A stretch of DNA of 53,055 nucleotides from Butyrivibrio sp. GTDB lineage: Bacteria > Bacillota > Clostridia > Lachnospirales > Lachnospiraceae. The DNA lies in the NCBI GenBank assembly GCA_015056585.1, contig SVFZ01000065.1, positions 1 to 53,055 on the forward strand, written 5' to 3'. The translations under genes were made by a program, and so were the position numbers. Below the pieces are notes generated by a model. That model was not told the origin of the DNA. It saw only the letters and a list, made by a program, of their open reading frames with translations, and made no database searches. Below are positions 18,898 to 27,732 of the stretch, one piece after another (position 1 is the stretch's first letter; each line of letters opens with the position of its first letter).

Positions 18898-19042
18898 TCT
18901 ATTACCACATTTTTGCTCAGATTGCGCTTATTAGCCTTTTTTCAGGTGGTATTCAGATATGAATATTTTGCTGGCATATACAATTTATTAATGTTATACT
19001 TTTCACTCGTGTGTAAATTATTGAGATAGAGGAATTTTTTGT

Positions 19043-20392
19043 ATGCAAAAAGAAAATAAAATGGGCGTAATGCCTGTAAAACAACTGATAATCACAATGT
19101 CACTGCCAATGATGATTTCCATGCTTGTTCAGGCACTTTATAACGTTGTTGACAGCATCTTTGTAGCCAAGATCAGTGAGAATGCTCTTACAGCCGTTAC
19201 TTTGGCTTTCCCGATGCAGAATCTGATGATTGCCCTGGGTTCCGGTACAGGTGTCGGTATAAACGCTCTTCTCTCCAGATCGCTTGGGGAAAAGAAATTT
19301 GAAAATTCCGATGCTGCTGCAAATACAGGTCTTTTACTTACTTTTTTCAACTATATTGTTTTTCTTGTAATTGGGTTGTTTTTTGCTGATTCATTTATTC
19401 ATTCACAGACAAATGTGGAAGATATCGCTATTTACGGAAAAGAGTACCTTACAATTGTTTGTTGTCTCTCCTTTGGTGTCTTTTTCCAGGTTACTTTTGA
19501 AAGACTTCTTCAATCCACCGGCAAAACCATTTACAGCATGATCACACAGGCAACAGGTGCCATTATCAATATTATCTTCGATCCTCTGCTTATTTTTGGA
19601 ATAGGGCCTTTCCCTGAGCTTGGTGTTGCAGGCGCCGCATATGCGACCGTTCTTGGACAGGTAATAGCTTGTTGTATTGGTCTTTTCTGCAATATTAAAT
19701 TCAACAACGAAATACATTTAAGCTTTAAGAAGATACTTCATCCATCCTCCAATATTGTAGGTGCCATCTACTATGTAGGTGTTCCATCCATACTTATGAT
19801 GTCGATCGGTTCTATAATGACCTATCTAATGAACATGATCCTTGGCAGCTTTTCATCAACTGCAACTGCTGTATTCGGTGTTTACTTTAAGCTTCAAAGT
19901 TTCTTCTTTATGCCTGTATTTGGCCTTAATAACGGACTTATTCCTGTTCTTGCTTATAATTATGGCGCCCGGAATAAAGACAGGATTAATCAGGCTTTAA
20001 AGTTTGCCCTTACATTAGCTGTATCAATAATGGTAATTGGAACATGCTGCTTTTTAGCAATTCCGAGTACTCTGCTAAGACTGTTTAATGCTTCTGACAG
20101 CATGATTACTATTGGAGTACCTGCACTCCGGATTATTAGTTTATCATTTCCGATTGCCGGTATTTGTATTGCCGCTGGATCAATTTTCCAGGCATTTTCC
20201 AAAAGTATTTACTCTCTTGTTGTTTCAGTTGGGCGTCAGCTTGTAGTACTGATTCCGGTTGCATTTTTGCTCTCTAAGACCGGCGTTCTCGACAATGTGT
20301 GGTGGGCATTTCCTATAGCCGAGATTGCATCGGTAGTACTGTCAGCTATCTTCTTTAAGAAACTCTATTCTTCTACTGTTGCAAAAATGTAA
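19043..20392 (+). CDS. MATE-family multidrug/Na+ or H+ antiporter
   Basis: 449 residues, about twelve membrane segments in two related halves. N-terminal signature PVKQLIITMSLPMMISMLVQ and LYNVVDSIFVAKISENALTA, with GVGINALLSRSLGE; second half AVFGVYFKLQSFFFMPVFGL and GLIPVLAYNYGARNKDR. It exports an unknown cationic or organic substrate. It starts 145 nt after the MerR gene on the same strand, an arrangement common for drug-responsive regulator/exporter pairs. Confidence 0.9.
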   Translation: MQKENKMGVMPVKQLIITMSLPMMISMLVQALYNVVDSIFVAKISENALTAVTLAFPMQNLMIALGSGTGVGINALLSRSLGEKKFENSDAAANTGLLLTFFNYIVFLVIGLFFADSFIHSQTNVEDIAIYGKEYLTIVCCLSFGVFFQVTFERLLQSTGKTIYSMITQATGAIINIIFDPLLIFGIGPFPELGVAGAAYATVLGQVIACCIGLFCNIKFNNEIHLSFKKILHPSSNIVGAIYYVGVPSILMMSIGSIMTYLMNMILGSFSSTATAVFGVYFKLQSFFFMPVFGLNNGLIPVLAYNYGARNKDRINQALKFALTLAVSIMVIGTCCFLAIPSTLLRLFNASDSMITIGVPALRIISLSFPIAGICIAAGSIFQAFSKSIYSLVVSVGRQLVVLIPVAFLLSKTGVLDNVWWAFPIAEIASVVLSAIFFKKLYSSTVAKM

Positions 20393-20543
20393 GATATTAA
20401 ACACCTTTATTACCTCATTTTGCAAGTGTTTTTTGTATAAAAGTGTGTTTTAGTGCGCTTTTTCAGAATTATGCACTAAAAACTGATATGATTTTTGGCA
20501 CTTTTTCGATTTTAGATACTTGTAAGGCGCATAAAATGGGTGT

Positions 20544-20570
20544 AGAATTTTTATTGGTAGTAAAAATTCT
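20544..20570 (+). promoter_or_regulatory. Perfect 10-bp inverted repeat in the HU gene leader
   Basis: AGAATTTTTA (20544-20553) and TAAAAATTCT (20561-20570) with a 7-nt loop, ending about 23 nt before the HU start and just before its ribosome site. It could be an mRNA hairpin tuning HU translation or a protein-binding dyad. No U-run follows, so it is not a terminator. Confidence 0.45.
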
Positions 20571-20593
20571 CACTTTGAGGGAGGTATTAAACC

Positions 20594-20878
20594 ATGAATA
20601 AAACAGAACTTGTTGATGCTATTGCAAAGGAAACTGGTCTTTCCAAGAAGGATTCAGAGAAGGCTGTTAAGGCTTTCACAGAAGCTGTTTCAAAAGAGCT
20701 TAAGAAAAAAGGTAAAGTTCAGCTTGTAGGCTTCGGTACATTCGAGACTGCTAAGAGAGCAGCTAGAACAGGTAAGAATCCTCAGACTGGCGCAGCTATT
20801 AAGATTCCTGCAGCTACAGTTCCTAAGTTCAAAGCTGGTAAGGCTCTTAAGGATGCTGTTAACGGAAAGAAGAAATAA
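20594..20878 (+). CDS. hup: HU-family nucleoid DNA-binding protein
   Basis: 94 residues, typical HU length. It begins MNKTELVDAIAKETGLSKKD, has FGTFETAKRAARTGKNPQTG with the DNA-intercalating arm, and ends in a Lys-rich tail. GAGGGAGG precedes the start. HU bends DNA and is known to assist initiation at iteron origins in other bacteria; placement next to the partition genes and origin here suggests, but does not prove, such a role. A strong terminator follows. Confidence 0.95.
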   Translation: MNKTELVDAIAKETGLSKKDSEKAVKAFTEAVSKELKKKGKVQLVGFGTFETAKRAARTGKNPQTGAAIKIPAATVPKFKAGKALKDAVNGKKK

Positions 20879-20892
20879 TTTATAAAAAAATT

Positions 20893-20930
20893 AAGCCCTT
20901 TCGGTATTGATTACCGAAAGGGCTTTTTTG
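20893..20930 (+). terminator. Intrinsic terminator after the HU gene
   Basis: Perfect 14-bp stem, AAGCCCTTTCGGTA (20893-20906) and TACCGAAAGGGCTT (20912-20925), followed by T residues. Confidence 0.92.
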
Positions 20931-20997
20931 ATACTTTATTGATATTTTATTGATTTTGATTCTTGTCTAGTCTTTGTCTTTTATAGATTTTCTTGTA

Positions 20998-21810
20998 TCA
21001 GCCAAGATTATTTTTCTGTCTGAGCTGCTCTTCAAGGGCTTTATGGGCCATATAAATGTCATTATTCGCTGCCCAGTCTTTTTCAATGAGACTTCTGATA
21101 TATTTAGTAGCCGACATATTAGAAGCCTTAGCCATATGCTCTACATAGTCTCTAAGTCCTCTTATATCAAGAAGCAGGAATTTCTCCTTCTCATATCTGC
21201 TATTCTTCTCGCCTTTTTCGGCTCTAGTTGCTCTCCTGGGCTCGTTGTATTGAGCATTTTGCATCTGCTGCATATAAGGCATCTGAGCCATTATATTCAT
21301 TGGCTGTTGGTATGCATTATATGAAGGCTGACGGTATCCCTGGGGCTGTTGAGGTTGCTGAATCTGTGGCTGTGGAATGTATGTCTGTAACGGTGGCTGC
21401 TGATTCAGCTGAACTTGTGGCTGATTCATAATCGGTGTCTTCTGAGGCTGCTGTGGTTCCTGACGCAGTGTTTCCTGAGGAAGTATCTCCTGCACAGGCT
21501 CTGTTTTTGTTACAGGCTGAACATTTTCAGCAGGCTCTTTTTCTGGTTGAAGGGCAGCCTGATCACCATAAACAGGTTGCTGTTCATTCTGCTGTGACAC
21601 AGATTCCTTAACGGGTTCTTCCTTTATCTCTACCGTAGCTTTCTCCGGCTCTTTTACTGCCTTGGTTTCTTCTGTCTTCTTTACTTCTGTAGAGGCCTTT
21701 ACCTCTTTATTATCGTTTTTTGCCTTCTCATCCAGCTTTGGCATACCATCAAACAAACCAAAAGCTGTTTTCTTTGCCCCACTCTGCAGTTTACTAGCCT
21801 TGCTCGCCAT
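20998..21810 (-). CDS. Probable partition partner of ParA: ribbon-helix-helix protein with long Gln/Pro-rich arm
   Basis: 270 residues. The first 100 residues are Lys/Glu-rich and the next 90 are Gln/Pro-rich, without predicted fold. The last 75 residues (from YEKEKFLLLDIRGLRDYVEH through ASNMSATKYIRSLIEKDW) have the strand-helix-helix pattern of ribbon-helix-helix DNA-binding domains. There is no ParB N-terminal CTPase box and no ParB helix-turn-helix. The start codon overlaps the parA stop, so the two are translated as a pair. By analogy with type Ib partition systems it would bind a centromere and stimulate ParA. Identification rests on context and pattern only. Confidence 0.6.
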   Translation of the reverse strand: MASKASKLQSGAKKTAFGLFDGMPKLDEKAKNDNKEVKASTEVKKTEETKAVKEPEKATVEIKEEPVKESVSQQNEQQPVYGDQAALQPEKEPAENVQPVTKTEPVQEILPQETLRQEPQQPQKTPIMNQPQVQLNQQPPLQTYIPQPQIQQPQQPQGYRQPSYNAYQQPMNIMAQMPYMQQMQNAQYNEPRRATRAEKGEKNSRYEKEKFLLLDIRGLRDYVEHMAKASNMSATKYIRSLIEKDWAANNDIYMAHKALEEQLRQKNNLG

Positions 21811-22637
21811 TACTCTTCCTCCTCTAAATATTCATCAATAAAATCATCATAATCTCTAGCAGCCTGTGAACCCCCTGCATATTCAAACAAATCCATTTTC
21901 ATTGTCTGTGCTTCTTCAACAGCTACTGTTAATCTAATCTTTGATTTATATACCTTTGTTTCAAGGAATTCTGCTTTTTCCTCTATATCGTTGATCCATA
22001 TTCTTGAATTGGAAGTATTTCTTACTTTTGTAACAAGAATTCCTGCTATTTTAAGCTTTGGATTTGTATACTCGTGAATCTGACCTATGAATTTATATAA
22101 CCTTGATAAACCTTGAAGTGAATATGCTCCCGGTTCCAATGGAATAATTACTTCATCTGCGACAGTCAGAATATTCATAAGTACAACACCGAGAGCCGGA
22201 CTGCAATCAAATACGCAGTAATCGTATTCTTTCTCAATATCACCAAATGCATCCTTAATAAGTCTCTCTCTTCCAAGTCCTGAAAATACCATGTCTGCTG
22301 ATGCCAGATCTATTCCGCCAACAATAAGATCCAGATTTTCGGCAATTGGAATTATTGCCTTATTTATATTCTTTTTCTTATCCATTACTTCAAAAAGCTT
22401 CGCCGGAACATTCTGATAAAAATATTCCTGCTGCTCTTCTGTAAGTGCCTCTATATCCTCAGGATCCGGATCAATCTCATTTAAGTCTATTCCGGCTGTC
22501 ATTGAAAGGTTTTCCTGCGGGTCTGCATCCACTACCAATACCTTATATCCTCTTTTGGCCAGACCAACTGCCATCGCGTAACTGGATGTAGTCTTAGCTA
22601 CGCCCCCCTTTTGGTTACTAAAAGCTACAATTCGCAT
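21810..22637 (-). CDS. parA: ParA-family partition ATPase
   Basis: 275 residues. Deviant Walker A motif QKGGVAKTTSSYAMAVGLA (Ala where most family members have Gly), followed by VLVVDADPQENLSM and the Walker B-like DYCVFDCSPALG. Length without an N-terminal HTH resembles chromosomal Soj/ParA or type Ib plasmid ParA. It should form an ATP-dependent gradient on the nucleoid that moves replicon copies apart. Start supported by GGGGAGGAAG. Its promoter would lie in the AT-rich region beyond 22637. Confidence 0.92.
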   Translation of the reverse strand: MRIVAFSNQKGGVAKTTSSYAMAVGLAKRGYKVLVVDADPQENLSMTAGIDLNEIDPDPEDIEALTEEQQEYFYQNVPAKLFEVMDKKKNINKAIIPIAENLDLIVGGIDLASADMVFSGLGRERLIKDAFGDIEKEYDYCVFDCSPALGVVLMNILTVADEVIIPLEPGAYSLQGLSRLYKFIGQIHEYTNPKLKIAGILVTKVRNTSNSRIWINDIEEKAEFLETKVYKSKIRLTVAVEEAQTMKMDLFEYAGGSQAARDYDDFIDEYLEEEE

Positions 22638-23464
22638 ACTTCCTCCCCGGTTTGTCTATCTAATTTTATTTTTTCCAAGCCTTTTTATTATACTTCAATA
22701 CTTTAATACATTCAATAATTCTAATAACGAATATATTGTATATTTGTTGTAGTATATAAATATTATATATAACTTAAATATATTTTTGCTTTGCATGTTT
22801 CATGCCATTTACCATATAGCATATATAATCTATATTACTTAAATGTTTTATTTATTATATGTTTTCTTTGAATTAATTTATATATATTTGATATATATGT
22901 TATTAAGCTTATATTATTAGCCCTTATGATATATAGTTTATATATATTATAAAAATATATATTCTATATATTCTATATTTATTTCGCATTCATGTTATAT
23001 GTTATATGTTATATATATTGTATTTATGGTCTTTATTTTATAATTCGTTCTCGATATATAATATATTTATAATATATGTTATATACTTTATATTTAAATA
23101 TGGGAGTTTATTCATAATACATATATCATATATATCCTATGTATCATCCGCATTTAAAGATTATAATTTATATATCATATATATATTTATATAGGTACTT
23201 AAAAGCAGGAATATTATATATACTATATATGAATATAATACATAATCCATGTTTACATGTTTTAATATTTCTAATTTTTTCTTTTTCACTACTGTTTTAT
23301 TTTATATTATAGTTTTTCAAAATATTAGTTATGCTAATGACTATAAAATATTATATAACATATATATTTATAATCTGATCTTTTTTCTAAATATCCTAAA
23401 TTTATGCTTATCTGTATGCAGATTAAATGGCATAATAGTCGCATTCATCTTATTATTTCCAAGC

Positions 23465-23504
23465 ATTCTGTGATTAGCCCTTTAATTGTCCCAGATCTTT
23501 ATTT
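23465..23504 (+). repeat. Left arm of 40-bp inverted repeat pair
   Basis: It starts ATTCTGTGAT and contains TTGTCCCAG and TCTTTATTT. It matches the reverse complement of 24260-24299 at 34 of 40 positions. It is richer in GC than the surrounding DNA, so this is not a composition effect. Confidence 0.8.
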
Positions 23505-24259
23505 CAATCAATAATTTGCAACTTATAAAAGCAAATATGTTATATAACTTAAATATTATTTATTATCATTTTTCAATATATAGCTCACCTCAAACCCGTA
23601 AATATTACTTAAAAAATCCATTTTCAATACAGAACGAGAAATAATAAATGTTATATATCATTTATAAAATGTTCAAAAATATATATCATATATCTTTATG
23701 TTTCAATGCAGAATACATATTATATATTATATATTTGTTATATATTTATATATTATAAATATTTTATTTCTCTATTATAATTTTAAGCCATATATCCTAT
23801 ATTCCTCAAATATATTATAGCTGTTATATATCTTATTTATATACATAAAGAAGTTATATATTTTGAATATCATAAATATCTTTTCGTTGCAATATATATT
23901 TAATATAACATATATGCATTCTATAAATATGTTATATAATTTATATTTTCTATATTTTATAAATGTTTGTAATATATGTTATACTTTATATTTATATTAT
24001 ATGTTAATTATATTTTAAATATATAATACATAATATGGAGCAAATATATATGAAATATCTAAAATATATGATATAATATAGAAATAATATGTATAATCTA
24101 TATTAAAAATAATATAGATATTTTATTTATGAAAAATATAAGATATATATCATACATATAAAGTATATGATATAGTGTCTATACATATTTCCAAACATGC
24201 AATCTAATAAAATCCAAAAATAAAAGATTATATACAACAATATGTAAATTAATCTTCAA

Positions 24260-24299
24260 AAATAAAGACCTGGGACAACCAAAGGCCAGATCACAGAAT
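24260..24299 (-). repeat. Right arm of 40-bp inverted repeat pair
   Basis: On the plus strand it starts AAATAAAGACCTGGGACAA and ends ATCACAGAAT. It is inverted relative to 23465-23504 and separated from it by 755 bp of AT-rich DNA. Confidence 0.8.
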
Positions 24300-25091
24300 A
24301 ATAGAAGCTGCTAAAACACAATTTATATAAAACCAACCGGAAATTCCACTTTTATAGAATAAATTTCATCAATTTTGTAGTGTATTTAATCGTTTTGCTC
24401 ATAATTAAGTTTTCATCGGGTATTAATTGCCAATCTAACGATCAAAGGCATAAAAAATTAGTAACGAAATAATAAATATTATATAAATTTTCAAAAACAG
24501 AAAGATGCAATAATAGACTGCATTTTGTAAAAATGATGTAATCCCGCATGAATAGTGGTTTAAGCAACATAACGATTACTTATTGCATTTAAATATATTC
24601 AATTTGCAAGTTTTCTTGCTAAAATACAAATAATGCAAGTAGAATTATATATAGATATCACATGAATTATATCAGTATTTATCGAGTATTTATGGTTTTA
24701 TTAATTCATATTATGATATTTATTGTTATTAAATACATGATTACGTAATATCGCAAATGAAATTAACTGGAATAGTCAATATTAAATAACATATAAAATA
24801 TATAATAGTTGAATTGTTGTTATTAAAGAATTCATTGTTATTTTAAATATGGAAAGTAGAATTTAATTCTAATATAAAACTTGTATATTATAGAAGTTAT
24901 TATAATAGTATGATTTTAGGATAATTCTAGGATTAACTATATTATTAATATTATTATTAATTGTTATATAGTATCATGTGTTATTGTTGTTTTCATTAAA
25001 TAAATTCTATAATTAATTAACAAATATATAGTTAAAATGTTAAAATATCTTCATGTAGTAATCCTAAAAAACTCTCTAAAAGGAATAAACA

Positions 25092-25138
25092 TAAAAGAAA
25101 GGACTTGCAATATTAATAATTGCAGGTCCTTTCTTTTA
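25092..25138. terminator. Strong bidirectional hairpin in non-coding DNA
   Basis: Arms of 20 nt, starting TAAAAGAAAGGACTTGCAAT (25092-25111) and ending at 25138, pair with a single G-U wobble around a 7-nt loop. A-rich and T-rich ends make it a possible terminator in both directions. No gene ends here, so it may end a small untranslated RNA from the AT-rich region or shield the origin from transcription. Confidence 0.6.
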
Positions 25139-25334
25139 CATAATTTAAAATGATATCAAATGAATAAAGTAAAGGTGACTAAAAAAGGAACGGAAAAAGA
25201 AATAAATTAAATTCAAATATAATTATTAAAAATGCAAGTGCACTAAATGAGTGCGTTATATATAAATAGATATACATATACAATTACAAATAACTTTACT
25301 TATACTTATACTTATTCTTATAATTAACCAAAAC

Positions 25335-25403
25335 CTATATCTATATCTATATCTATATCTATATCTATACTTATTATTATTATTATTATGATGATGATGA
25401 TGA
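25335..25403. repeat. Compound microsatellite
   Basis: About five and a half copies of CTATAT (25335-25368), then a run of TTA repeats (about 25370-25389), then TGA repeats (to 25403). It sits between the first and second iteron. Simple repeats like this vary in length by slippage. Confidence 0.85.
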
Positions 25404-25815
25404 CTATGACTATAATTATGACTTTACCTACACTTGCACTAAAATACGGATACTGTGATCAATCCACGAAGTGTTTTATATATTAAATAATAAATACAAC
25501 AATTATTAATTTATTAAGAGATTAGCAAATCCAGTAAATATGCGAAAAACTTAATTTAAAGGTGTCTAAAAATGGGAGATAAGGGTACATTAATGGGATT
25601 GTAAAGCTCATTAAAAGGGCGTTAAAAGTGACTAAAAAGGGAATAATAAAAATGAGCTGAAAGTGACCGAAAAAAGGACATTAAGACATACTTTTGGGGA
25701 GCAAAGGTGACCTAAAAGGGAATGGATTTCTAAAGGTGACCAAAAAGGGAATCAAAGTATTAAATTTCAGGAATGTTGTAAAAATGCAGGTGATCATGTC
25801 TTCTAAAAAATATAA

Positions 25816-25936
25816 AGATATGACATCTTGAATGAACTTGCAGAAAACCGCACAAGCTGGCGCTTTCGTGGTAAAGTGATACAGGAGTAATCTAAGCCAA
25901 TTTAAAACTCCGGCTGATTACAACCGTGAATACAAA
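25816..25936 (+). pseudogene. Short coding-like relic inside the iteron array
   Basis: Between iterons at 25732 and 25942 the composition turns normal. One frame reads LNELAENRTSWRFRGKVIQE then a stop at 25888; a second frame continues with SNLSQFKTPADYNREYK. The second piece loosely recalls the C-terminal tail of integrase-type transposases. It may be a frameshifted remnant of a lost gene. Too short to name. Confidence 0.25.
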
Positions 25937-26507
25937 TAAAGTAAGGTGACTAAAAAGGGAATGAGGATAATAAAAGGTGACTAAAATGGGAACGAGTGAG
26001 TTATGGTTAGTTCTTATTTAAAAATAAAATCCACCAGGCTGCTTTTTAATGATCTTAAATATAGATAAATCATTGATTTGGCCCATAAAAATGCAAATAA
26101 ATGAAAGTAATTTACAAAGTTCTGGTATATTTAGATCCTGTAAAGAAAATTGAGAGCACAAAAAGGGTGTTAAAAGTGACAAGAAAGGGAATAAAATTAA
26201 TCATATTAGTCAATACAACTCGGTCAAAGGTGAGAGGAAGGGGCGCACATATCCCTAAAGGTGCATAAAAAGGGAATGAAATTTCTGGACTGAAACAGTC
26301 AACAATTTGTAGTGGCATAACCTGCTAAAATGCACTAAATATAGGCAAAAAAAGCTTGAAAGTGACAAAAAAGGGAATATAATAAAATATAAAGTATATA
26401 AAAAGGGAATGTTATTTTAATTACCTGTCACAAAGTGTACAAAAAAGGAATCTCTTTTATAAATGAAAAGGTGTACAAAAAGGGAATTCCTGATTAGTGG
26501 GGGATAT

Positions 26508-27677
26508 ATGCAGGATAAGAAAAGAGAGCAGTTGGTGGTAAGCAAGAGCTATAAGAAATCTAACGAGCTCATAAATGCCATGGGAAAAGGAACAGCACTT
26601 AGTCAGAAGCTTTTTGCCATTGGTATGCAGAATATCACAGTTGATAAAACAAATAATGTAGTTGCCACTATATATGGATCTGAATTAAGAAAGATGTTTA
26701 ATTCAAGTTCCGGATCACTTTATGAACATATAGAGGCACTGTGTGACAGACAAATAAAGGGAGCAACAATATTTGACTGGAATCTTCTTATGAAGGACAA
26801 GGAGAATGGTAAAATTGAAGCTCACCAGGTTGTTACAGATGCATCTTTCAAGGACGGAACACTTACATTAAGATATAATAACTCATTAACAGATAAAATT
26901 GTAAATTTGCAGAAGAATTACACTGTACTTAGCTTAGCTGATACGCTTAGCCTTAAGAGCGTGTATTCTTTGCGCCTTTATGAGATGCTTAAATCTGCTT
27001 ATGATTATAAGAAGGCAATCATAAAAGATGAGGGAGAGCAGGCATTTGAGTATAATTTGACTGAACTTAAGCTGGAGCTTGGTATTATTACATCCGGCGG
27101 CAGCAAGGAAATAAAGACCGAACTTGAAAAAGACTTTCCTGATTATGACAAAATAGAAGAATTGGCAGAGAAGACCGGCCAGACTAAATACAAGGAATAT
27201 AAAATATTTAACAGAAATGTTCTTAATAAGGCTAAAGAAGAATTAAACAAGAAAACAAGTCTTGATGTTGACTATGAGCCTATCAAAAGCGGACGCAGAG
27301 CTGTCGGAATTCGTTTCTATGTTAATCAGAAGGAATCTGTACAAGCCAATAAGAAAAGTGCAGCGCCTATAAATAAGGACGAAATTCTGGATGAGCTTAT
27401 TGATCTTTTACATGGAGATTTTAAGGTAAGAGAAATCCGCGATATTGCAGAAACTGCGGGGTATGATCTTGATAAGATAAAAAAATCATATGAATATATG
27501 CAGTCATACGCTACTAAAATTGATGTTCCGATCGCATTTATGAAAGATTGCATCAAGAATGAATATTATACAAGCAAAAATGCTCCCAAGTTCCCGGAAA
27601 AGAACAAATTCCATAATTTTGAACAGAATTCCAATGATAATTTTGAAGAACTTGAGAGATTATTATTAGATAATTAA
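26508..27677 (+). CDS. Replication initiator protein, Rep_3-like
   Basis: 389 residues from the ATG at 26508, which is preceded by GTGGGGGA. An ATG at 26463 in frame is rejected because it would make the last iteron coding. Two winged-helix units typical of iteron-binding initiators are suggested: residues about 15-140 (KKSNELINAMGKGTALSQKL, VYSLRLYEMLKSAYDYK) and about 170-280 (FNRNVLNKAKEELNKKTSLD, SGRRAVGIRFYV). The C-terminal 100 residues form an extra helical part ending in an acidic tail. It should bind the iterons immediately upstream, open the AT-rich DNA and recruit the helicase. Confidence 0.85.
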   Translation: MQDKKREQLVVSKSYKKSNELINAMGKGTALSQKLFAIGMQNITVDKTNNVVATIYGSELRKMFNSSSGSLYEHIEALCDRQIKGATIFDWNLLMKDKENGKIEAHQVVTDASFKDGTLTLRYNNSLTDKIVNLQKNYTVLSLADTLSLKSVYSLRLYEMLKSAYDYKKAIIKDEGEQAFEYNLTELKLELGIITSGGSKEIKTELEKDFPDYDKIEELAEKTGQTKYKEYKIFNRNVLNKAKEELNKKTSLDVDYEPIKSGRRAVGIRFYVNQKESVQANKKSAAPINKDEILDELIDLLHGDFKVREIRDIAETAGYDLDKIKKSYEYMQSYATKIDVPIAFMKDCIKNEYYTSKNAPKFPEKNKFHNFEQNSNDNFEELERLLLDN

Positions 27678-27681
27678 TCAT

Positions 27682-27717
27682 ATAGGGCATATATGTTATA
27701 TAACATATATGCCCTAT
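27682..27717. repeat. Perfect 36-bp palindrome between rep and the AAA+ gene
   Basis: Each half is ATAGGGCATATATGTTAT or its complement, with no spacer, centred at 27699/27700. It lies 4 nt after the rep stop and ends just before the AAAGGAG of the next gene. TTTT follows on the plus strand, so it may work as a partial terminator, or as a protein-binding site using the same ATATAT words found in the AT-rich region. Confidence 0.85.
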
Positions 27718-27732
27718 TTTAAAGGAGAAAAT

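Larger units (their letters stand above)
22638..25170. other. Extremely AT-rich non-coding region between parA and the iterons
   Basis: About 2.5 kb composed largely of TATAT-type words, with stretches containing almost no G or C (for example 22740-23260 and 23640-24180). Short palindromic words such as GTTATATAAC and ATATATCATATAT recur, and GTTATAT is tandemly repeated near 22995-23016. No credible gene is present; the few open frames are Tyr/Ile/Phe-rich composition artefacts. Likely roles are a DNA unwinding region for replication and binding sites for the partition proteins. No clear DnaA box was noticed. Confidence 0.7.
25171..26487 (+). repeat. Iteron array of the replication origin
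   Basis: About 15 direct copies of a 21-bp element, consensus AAGGTGACTAAAAAGGGAAT preceded by A. Clear copies start at 25171, 25558, 25624, 25660, 25703, 25732, 25942, 25973, 26172, 26257, 26358, 26431 and 26467; weaker ones at 26226 and 26391, with more degenerate traces near 25581 and 25601. All point toward the rep gene. The last two carry GTGTAC in place of GTGACT, and the final one ends 21 nt before the rep start, so binding there should also repress rep. Direct repeats of about 20 bp beside a Rep_3-type gene are the classical iteron origin arrangement. Confidence 0.9.

Noticed and set aside
23006..23194. Open frame of 62 codons in the AT-rich region
   Set aside because: Composed almost only of Ile, Tyr, Phe and Ser from TATA repeats, without a ribosome site; composition artefact.
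23249..23473. Open frame of 74 codons ending at the inverted repeat
   Set aside because: Hydrophobic composition reflects AT bias; no ribosome site before the ATG and no recognisable motif.
25171..26487. CRISPR-like array
   Set aside because: Repeats are 21 bp with irregular spacing from about 10 to 380 bp and no cas genes; they fit iterons.
26463..26507. Upstream ATG extending the rep gene
   Set aside because: It would place the last iteron in the coding region and has no ribosome site; the ATG at 26508 has one.
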